Assembly (NCBI GenBank): GCA_022703745.1
Contig: JAKLDB010000013.1
Span: 1-10,338 of the forward strand
Direction of reading: 5' to 3'
Source of the DNA: Patescibacteria group bacterium
GTDB taxonomy: Bacteria > Patescibacteriota > Kazan-3B-28
DNA length: 10,338 bases
This document shows positions 3,723 through 10,338 of this stretch, in pieces (the stretch's first letter is position 1; every line of letters begins with the position of its first letter). A program made the position numbers and the translations under genes. The notes beneath the pieces are model-generated. The model was not told the origin of the DNA and made no database searches. It saw only the letters and a list, made by a program, of their open reading frames with translations.

Positions 3723-5998
3723 TGAAGTTTTCATACAACCAATTAAAGAAGTTACTTAAGTTCAAACAAAGCCCTACCCAGATAGCTGAGCTAATGAATT
3801 TGCATATTACCGAAGTAGAATCTATCTCTATCAACGCTCCCTTTACTAATGTAGTGGTTGGAGAAATCTTAGAAATTCGCAATCATCCGAATGCTGACAA
3901 ACTTCATTTAGTAAAAGTAAATATCGGGAACGAGACTCTCCCTATCGTCTGTGGTGCAAACAATATTGCTGTTGGGCAAAAAATTCCATTGGCTTTAGTA
4001 GGCGCAAAACTACCTGACGGAGAAATAAAAGAAGCAGTAATTAGAGGAGAAAAATCCTTCGGGATGATCTGCAGCGAAACAGAGCTTGGATTAGCAGAGA
4101 AATCCGAAGGCATTCTAGTTCTCAAAGCATCTGCAATTCCCGGTACACCAGTAGAAGAGTTACTAGATACTAATGCGGATACTGTTATCGAACCCAAAAT
4201 TTTATCCAATCGACCCGATCTAATGTCCTACATTGGTATGGCCAAGGAGCTGGCAGCCGTTCTAAACATTGATTTTCACCTCAAAACAGATCTCAATTTC
4301 ACCGAAACTACAGGATCGGCCAATAAAACCATTACTGCGCTCAAAGTAAAAGTGGAAGATAGTAAGCTTTGTCCACGCTATCTAGCCCGAGTAGTACGCA
4401 ATGTTACCGTAAAGCCTTCACCCAAATGGATGCAAGATATCTTGAATGCCTCTGGTCTGCGCCCAGTAAACAACATTGTAGACATAGCAAATTACGTAAT
4501 GCTAGAGCTTGGAAATCCAATCCATACCTTTGATTGGGAAAAAGTAGGGGAGAGGGAAGTCGTTGTCAGGTTGGCTCATGAAGGAGAGAGTCTTTTTTGT
4601 TTAGATGGAGCAGAAAGAAAATTAGATAATAAAACATTAGTTATTGCAGATAACAAAAACCCAATCGCAATTGCTGGAATAATTGGGGGAGAGGAAAGTG
4701 GGGTAGGCGAACAGACTCGCAATTTGGTTATTGAGGTTGCCAGCTTCGACAAGATTTCAGTAAGACAAACTTCTAAAAGATTAGGAATTAGCACAGATGC
4801 CCAGTTGCATTTCGAAAGGGGAGTCAATCCCCTATCGCTTGAAAATGCAATGGCCAGGGTACTCAATTTAATTCAAGCCGACTCCCCTGCCTGTGAAATT
4901 TTAGGTGGACAAATTGATGTGCGTGGCAAATTATCTCCCAACACCATGCCTCTGCGGGTGAGAGCAGAGGATATCAATAACCTAATAGGAGTAAATATCT
5001 CTCTTCAGCAGATGACAAACATTCTGAATCGTCTTGATTTACCCACTGTAATTCGTCGCAATGATCTGCTGATTAAAATCCCCAGTTCTCGTCCAGACAT
5101 TATTGGGATGAATGATATCGCTGAAGAAATTTTGCGTATCTATGGAACAGACCAAGTTCCCTTCGTCATGCCCCAAATTTCCAGCCAGCCATTCGAAATG
5201 CCACCAATAGAAGAACTCAAAAAACGTGTACGCAACCTAATGGAACGTCTCGGTTTTGTCGAAGTGTACACTCATCCTTTTGATGATCTACCTCGCGAAA
5301 ACAAGGTAAAACTAGAAAACCCGCTTAACCAGCAGTGGACTTATTTGGTCGACGACCTACAAAACGGCTTAGACAAGCTAAATATTAACCGAGCAGAATA
5401 TAAGATCTTCGAACTCTCTACTACTTTTCAAGATCTAGGAGATGTTCTTCCTGTCGAAGAACAACAGTTGGCAGCGCTTATTCAGGGCAAGGATGCGTAT
5501 CGCATCGTACGTGGGTTAGTAGACAAGCTAGCTACTGAATTGGGATTAGTACTGCAAATGGAAGAATATGTACATTATTCAGGACTGCTCATTCAACTTC
5601 CAAACCAAAGTACCGTTATGGGTGAGATTCTTAACTTGGGAGACAACAAAGCCCAGTTTACTTTGGAGATTAGCAGATTGTTTCCATATATTGCAAAAGA
5701 GAGAAACTTCATTGAACTAAACAAATTCCCTGCCACCAAAATGGATATGGCGTTCGTTATTGGTCCAGAAGTACGGATAGGCGAATTACAGAAAATGATA
5801 AAAACAATCGATCCTCTAGTGGAAGAAGTAGAACTATTTGATGTGTTCGAACTCTCTAAAGAAAAAGACCGCTCAGTCGCCTTCCACATTTCTTTGCGTT
5901 CCCCTGAGCGCACTCTAACTAGTGCCGAGAGAGAGGATATCCATGCCCGCATTACAGAGACCGCCAAAACCCAGTTTGATGCCAAACTAAGAGAGTAG
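3722..5998 (+). CDS. pheT: Phenylalanine--tRNA ligase beta subunit
   Basis: Beta subunit of PheRS: tRNA binding and editing of misacylated Tyr-tRNA-Phe. At 758 residues it is somewhat shorter than the E. coli protein (795). Domains in order: N-terminal YNQLKKLL segment; OB-fold tRNA-binding domain (about 42-150, with EIRNHPNADKLHLVKV at 51-66 and VCGANN at 76-81); B3/B4 editing region (about 210-385, with GLRPVNNIVDIANYVMLELG at 245-264 and a GGEESGV loop at 322-328); B5 (about 405-480, SSRPDI at 455-460); a catalytic-like core that is inactive in all beta subunits (about 490-655); and the C-terminal anticodon-binding FDX-ACB domain (about 665-757, KFPATKMDMAFVI). In the core, the usual LRTSLLPGLL after LENPL reads YLVDDLQNGL, a local divergence. 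The start overlaps the pheS stop (TAATG), ensuring paired synthesis. The stop is TAG. Confidence 0.97.
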   Translation: MKFSYNQLKKLLKFKQSPTQIAELMNLHITEVESISINAPFTNVVVGEILEIRNHPNADKLHLVKVNIGNETLPIVCGANNIAVGQKIPLALVGAKLPDGEIKEAVIRGEKSFGMICSETELGLAEKSEGILVLKASAIPGTPVEELLDTNADTVIEPKILSNRPDLMSYIGMAKELAAVLNIDFHLKTDLNFTETTGSANKTITALKVKVEDSKLCPRYLARVVRNVTVKPSPKWMQDILNASGLRPVNNIVDIANYVMLELGNPIHTFDWEKVGEREVVVRLAHEGESLFCLDGAERKLDNKTLVIADNKNPIAIAGIIGGEESGVGEQTRNLVIEVASFDKISVRQTSKRLGISTDAQLHFERGVNPLSLENAMARVLNLIQADSPACEILGGQIDVRGKLSPNTMPLRVRAEDINNLIGVNISLQQMTNILNRLDLPTVIRRNDLLIKIPSSRPDIIGMNDIAEEILRIYGTDQVPFVMPQISSQPFEMPPIEELKKRVRNLMERLGFVEVYTHPFDDLPRENKVKLENPLNQQWTYLVDDLQNGLDKLNINRAEYKIFELSTTFQDLGDVLPVEEQQLAALIQGKDAYRIVRGLVDKLATELGLVLQMEEYVHYSGLLIQLPNQSTVMGEILNLGDNKAQFTLEISRLFPYIAKERNFIELNKFPATKMDMAFVIGPEVRIGELQKMIKTIDPLVEEVELFDVFELSKEKDRSVAFHISLRSPERTLTSAEREDIHARITETAKTQFDAKLRE

Positions 5999-6023
5999 TT
6001 ACAGGCTTGTTTTACCCCTGTAA
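5999..6023. repeat. Inverted repeat over the gyrB -35 region (operator or mRNA 3' hairpin)
   Basis: TTACAGG (5999-6005) and CCTGTAA (6017-6023) are perfect inverted arms around an 11-base centre, starting one base after the pheT stop. TTTAC/GTAAA (6011-6015, 6020-6024) offers an overlapping alternative. No T tract follows, so it is a poor terminator. It overlaps the putative gyrB -35, so it may instead be a regulator site. Confidence 0.4.
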
Positions 6024-6035
6024 ACCAGGTATAAT
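6007..6035 (+). promoter_or_regulatory. Promoter for gyrB
   Basis: TATAAT (6030-6035) is a perfect -10. At 17 bases' spacing the -35 is TTGTTT (6007-6012), matching only the TTG. The start would be near 6042, giving a leader of about 30 bases with a weak AAGGCGGA ribosome site (6058-6065) before ATG6073. Confidence 0.6.
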
Positions 6036-6072
6036 TTAGGTAGTAGTTATCGCCCCCAAGGCGGATTTATAT

Positions 6073-8091
6073 ATGGCAGAAGAGAACAAGAAAACTAGTT
6101 CATATGGCGCTAAAGACATCCAGGTTCTGGAGGGTCTTGAGCCTGTTCGCAAGCGTCCTGGAATGTACATCGGCTCTACTGGGGTAGAAGGTCTGCACCA
6201 CCTTATCTGGGAAGTGGTAGACAACTCCATAGATGAAGCAATGGCTGGTCACGGCACTCTGGTTGATGTAGTTATCCACAAGGATGGCAAAGTGACAATT
6301 ACAGACGATGGCCGTGGTATTCCAGTAGAAAAACATCCCCAAACCAAAAAATCCACCCTCGAAACCGTTCTCACCACCCTACATGCTGGTGGTAAATTCG
6401 GCGGTTCGGGATACAAAGTTTCTGGTGGTCTGCATGGTGTGGGTGTTTCTGTTGTAAATGCTCTTTCGGATTGGATGCGGGTAGAGGTAACTCGAGATGG
6501 CAAAACTCATGCTCAAGAATATTCGCAAGGGAAAGCAAAGGGTCCAGTCAAACTTATCGATTCCAAAGCCAAAGGGCATGGCACTAAAATTAGCTTTCAT
6601 GCTGACAAAACAATCTTTGAAGAAAACGAGAGTTACGATTGGAAAACAGTCTTAGAGCATCTCAAACAACAAGCCTATCTCACCAAAGGAGTTTTTGTAA
6701 AAGTTAGTGACGAACGTAGTGGTGAATCTCAAGAATTCAAATTCGATGGTGGTGTCCAATCTTACGTAGAGGATTTGGATAAGAATAAGAATCCTCTCTT
6801 TGCACCACCTTTTTATGTCGACAAAGAACGGAATAGTGTGCAAGTGGAAATTGCTATCCAATACACCGAAGAATTCAGCGAAACACTAAAAGCATTTGCC
6901 AACAACATCTACAATCCCGAAGGCGGAACTCATGTTATCGGCTTCAGAACTGCTCTTACCCGTGTGTTGAACAACTACGGTAAGAAAGCAGGACTAATCA
7001 AAAATGGAGATGACGCCCTTTCTGGAGACGATGTTCGTGAAGGTCTAACTGCCGTTATTTCTGTAAAACTTGCCAACCCACAATTTGAAGGACAAACCAA
7101 GGCTAAATTAGGCAACACCAATGTTCGTACTGCTGTGGATTCGGTAATGTCCGACTACTTTGGCAATTATCTCGAAGAACATCCTACCGAGGCCAAGCGT
7201 ATTATCAGCAAAACCATGTTGGCCGCCAGAGCTCGTCTAGCAGCTCGTCAGGCTCGCGAAACAGTGCTTCGGAAGGGGATTCTGGAGGGGATGACCCTGC
7301 CTGGTAAGCTAGCCGATTGCTCCGAACGTGATCCCAGTAAATCTGAAATTTTCATCGTAGAGGGTGAATCTGCAGGAGGTTCTGCTAAGAGCGGACGGGA
7401 TCGGCAGTTTCAAGCAATTCTCCCCTTGCGTGGAAAGATTTTGAATGTAGAAAAAGCTCGGCTGGATAGGATGCTTTCATCCGAAGAAATCAAAGTTCTA
7501 ATCATTGCTCTTGGTGCTGGTATTGCCGAACAATTTGATGTCGATAAGATTCGCTATCACCGAGTCATCATCATGACAGATGCCGATGTAGATGGTGCAC
7601 ACATTCGCACCCTTCTTCTCACCTTCTTCTACCGCTACATGCGTGCAGTCATAGACCGGGGATATCTCTACATTGGTCAACCACCACTTTACCAACTAAA
7701 ACTAGGTAAAGATGTTCGTTGGGTCTATTCTGACGCAGAAAAAGATTCCGCAATGAAAGAAATGTTAGCTACAGCTGCTTCCAAGAAAGAAAGCAAGAAA
7801 GCAAAAACAGAAGAACCAACCGAAGGAGAGACTCCTGCTGAAAACATAGAAGGAACCGAGACATCTACAAAAACAGTTTCCATTCAACGCTACAAAGGTC
7901 TTGGTGAAATGAATCCAAACCAACTTTGGGAAACCACCATGGACCCCAGTATCCGGATCATTCACCGCGTAACAATAGAAGATGCGGAGCGTGCTGATGA
8001 AATGTTTTCCACCCTAATGGGAGATGATGTTGCTCCCCGCAAGAAGTTCATCGAAGATAACGCCCAGTTCGTCCAGAATCTAGATATCTAG
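6073..8091 (+). CDS. gyrB: DNA gyrase subunit B
   Basis: ATPase and TOPRIM subunit of gyrase, which with GyrA (not in this window) introduces negative supercoils. The 672 residues form the standard short GyrB. GHKL ATPase: WEVVDNSIDEA (46-56) with catalytic Glu47 and Mg-binding Asn51, DDGRGIP (78-84), GGLHGVGVSVVNAL (118-131). Transducer: QTKAKLG (341-347) with the gamma-phosphate-sensing lysine. TOPRIM: IVEGESAGGSAK (428-439) with Glu430 (EGES instead of the more usual EGDS), PLRGKILNVEKA (451-462) and MTDADVDGAHIRTLL (501-515) with the DxD acidic pair. C-terminus: QRYKGLGEMNPNQLWETTMD (605-624), the GyrB rather than ParE form. A charged low-complexity insert of about 35 residues (568-602, Lys-rich then Glu/Thr-rich) interrupts the region before QRYKGLGEM. 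ATG6073 fits the family N-terminus and follows its own promoter. The stop is TAG. Confidence 0.98.
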   Translation: MAEENKKTSSYGAKDIQVLEGLEPVRKRPGMYIGSTGVEGLHHLIWEVVDNSIDEAMAGHGTLVDVVIHKDGKVTITDDGRGIPVEKHPQTKKSTLETVLTTLHAGGKFGGSGYKVSGGLHGVGVSVVNALSDWMRVEVTRDGKTHAQEYSQGKAKGPVKLIDSKAKGHGTKISFHADKTIFEENESYDWKTVLEHLKQQAYLTKGVFVKVSDERSGESQEFKFDGGVQSYVEDLDKNKNPLFAPPFYVDKERNSVQVEIAIQYTEEFSETLKAFANNIYNPEGGTHVIGFRTALTRVLNNYGKKAGLIKNGDDALSGDDVREGLTAVISVKLANPQFEGQTKAKLGNTNVRTAVDSVMSDYFGNYLEEHPTEAKRIISKTMLAARARLAARQARETVLRKGILEGMTLPGKLADCSERDPSKSEIFIVEGESAGGSAKSGRDRQFQAILPLRGKILNVEKARLDRMLSSEEIKVLIIALGAGIAEQFDVDKIRYHRVIIMTDADVDGAHIRTLLLTFFYRYMRAVIDRGYLYIGQPPLYQLKLGKDVRWVYSDAEKDSAMKEMLATAASKKESKKAKTEEPTEGETPAENIEGTETSTKTVSIQRYKGLGEMNPNQLWETTMDPSIRIIHRVTIEDAERADEMFSTLMGDDVAPRKKFIEDNAQFVQNLDI

Positions 8092-8151
8092 GCTACCTTT
8101 TAAAGGAGATTTTTCCCAGGAGGGTGGGCTTTGTAGTATCATAGTAAAGGT

Positions 8152-8173
8152 ATGCCTACTGGGAGTTGGGCAT
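8152..8173 (+). other. Hairpin in the gyrB-alr spacer
   Basis: ATGCCTA (8152-8158) can pair with TGGGCAT (8167-8173) with one G-U, leaving an eight-base loop. The G-rich run after it lacks a T tract, so it is not a terminator. It may lie in the alr leader. I see no convincing promoter or Shine-Dalgarno in 8092-8205; GAGG at 8183-8186 is about 20 bases from the ATG, too far for normal use. Confidence 0.35.
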
Positions 8174-8205
8174 GTGGGGGTTGAGGTTTTGTTGATTTTG
8201 ACTAT

Positions 8206-9353
8206 ATGAGCAATACACTTGCTTGGATTACAGTTGATCTAAAAGCGATTGATTTCAACATCAAGCAATTTAGGCGCCTCTTAAAACCGGAAACAAAAAT
8301 AATGGCAGTCGTAAAGGCCAATGCTTACGGGCATGGCTTGTTTGAAGTTGCCAAACAAGCGATAAAATCTGGCGCCAACTATTTAGGTGTAATTTCTGCA
8401 GATGAAGCACTAGAACTACGCAAGAAAGGAATTCTTCAGCCAATAGTTGTTTTGGGTGCTGTTTCCAAAGACAGTATTGCTTCTCTTATTCGCAATAAAG
8501 TCAGTCTTAGTGTTTACAACGAAGAGAGTTACCGCGCTATTGCTCGTATTGCAGATATCATTAATCGTAAAGCAATCGTACATGTCAAACTAGATAGTGG
8601 TATCAATCGTTTGGGATTTTCCAGTCTAGATGATGCTCTAAGAATTATCAAACTCATTACTTCCAAAACACGTCAGTTCGAATTAGAAGGATTGTACTCC
8701 CATCTTGCTAGTGTAGAAGAGCTAAACCAGAGCTACACCAACGACCAGATTCTAGTATTTGAAAGACTACTTAACAAACTAGAAAAACTAGATGTAAAGA
8801 TTCCAATTATCTCCATCGCTTCTTCTGCTGCCGCCATTATGGTCCCAGAAAGCCGATTCAATTGTGTTCGCATCGGTATCTCCCTGTACGGCATCTGGCC
8901 TTCTCGTGGAGTAGAACTCTGGTGTAAGAGAAGTAAAAAAACAAGAAACTTCAAACTTAAACCTTCCCTCTCCTACAAAACCAAACTAGTGCAAGTCAAG
9001 CGTATTCGCGCTGGTAGCTACGTAGGATATGGATGCAACTACCAAGCAAAGTCAGCGATGACCATCGGCATCATCCCTGTAGGGTATTTTGAAGGTATTC
9101 CAAGACACCTAAGCAATATGGGGTTTGCCCTGCTCAAAGGCGCTGTAGTGCCCTTTGTCGGTCGAGTATGTATGAATATGATTATTCTAGATCTCAGTCG
9201 GCGTCCTCGAGCTAAAGTCGGGGATGAGGTTGTAATTATTGGTCGGAGTCAAAACAAAGAAATTACTGCTACTGATATTGCCGACTGGGCTAGTACTATT
9301 AGCTACGAAGTTCTTTCCCGTATTCCTGCACATATTCCAAGAGTGTATAAGTA

Positions 9354-9354
<1 letters not shown>
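8206..9354 (+). CDS. alr: Alanine racemase
   Basis: PLP-dependent, fold type III enzyme interconverting L- and D-alanine in the cytoplasm, supplying D-Ala for peptidoglycan. The 382 residues are family-typical. The TIM-barrel N-terminus carries the PLP lysine in AVVKANAYGHG (34-44; Lys37). VHVKLDSGINRLGF (126-139) contributes the conserved arginine near PLP, and RIGISLYGI (222-230) the pyridine-nitrogen arginine. The C-terminal beta domain has YVGYGCNY (272-279) with the catalytic tyrosine Tyr275, IPVGYFEGIPRHLSN (290-304), GRVCMNMIILDL (319-330, with MN where MD is common) and SYEVLSRIPAHIPRVY (366-381). A basic segment WCKRSKKTRNFK (239-250) enlarges a loop ahead of LKPSLSYKT. Its presence implies the organism makes or modifies peptidoglycan. 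It is probably read through from gyrB or from an unseen promoter. Its TAA overlaps the pyrG ATG by one base. Confidence 0.96.

Positions 9355-10338
<984 letters not shown>

Noticed and set aside
5593..5985. 130-codon minus-strand frame within pheT
   Set aside because: Antisense shadow of the conserved FDX-ACB region, Ser-rich composition, no ribosome site.
8096..8130. Terminator after gyrB (CCTTTTAAAGG then ATTTTT, or CCCA/TGGG)
   Set aside because: Stems are only 4-5 bp with tiny or G-rich loops; too weak to call, so read-through into alr remains possible.
8131..8205. alr promoter (TATCAT at 8137-8142)
   Set aside because: No -35 hexamer at 16-18 bases' spacing and no extended -10.

Overview
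The window looks like a chromosomal housekeeping segment of a low-to-mid GC bacterium, most plausibly a member of the Candidate Phyla Radiation (Patescibacteria). This placement is an inference. It rests on compact PheS and PheT variants, the CTP synthase signature KLDQYINYDAGTLNPGEHGE in place of the usual KLDPYINVDPGTMSP, a small multi-pass membrane protein coupled in front of pheS, TAATG gene overlaps and mostly non-Shine-Dalgarno starts. A 16S or marker-gene tree would be needed to fix it.

Layout. Bases 1-1701 encode a protein that aligns end to end with the DinG/XPD family of superfamily 2 helicases but has lost every recognisable ATPase motif. The frame is open to the left edge, so the gene probably starts outside the window. 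A terminator hairpin (1709-1741) follows, then a 62-residue two-helix membrane protein on the minus strand (1756-1944) with a textbook Shine-Dalgarno. A divergent promoter pair at 1981-2049 encloses a perfect 10-bp palindrome. The plus-strand promoter reads into about 290 bases of highly structured, apparently non-coding sequence (about 2056-2341) that ends in a strong intrinsic terminator.

Downstream of that terminator is a tightly coupled three-gene unit: a 120-residue four-helix membrane protein, pheS and pheT (2380-5998), each pair overlapping by one base (TAATG). Phenylalanyl-tRNA synthetase is an alpha2beta2 enzyme, so pheS-pheT coupling makes functional sense; the role of the membrane protein is unknown. 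The arrangement promoter, structured leader, terminator, aminoacyl-tRNA synthetase operon is the classic geometry of transcription attenuation, but the leader does not match a T-box or a Phe-rich leader peptide.

The right part has gyrB (6073-8091) with its own TATAAT promoter, alr (8206-9354) and pyrG (from 9354, cut by the right edge). They cover DNA supercoiling, D-alanine supply for peptidoglycan and CTP synthesis. alr and pyrG again overlap as TAATG. No tRNA, rRNA, CRISPR array, transposon or phage gene was seen. The two items most worth following up are the pheST leader RNA and the DinG-like pseudohelicase.
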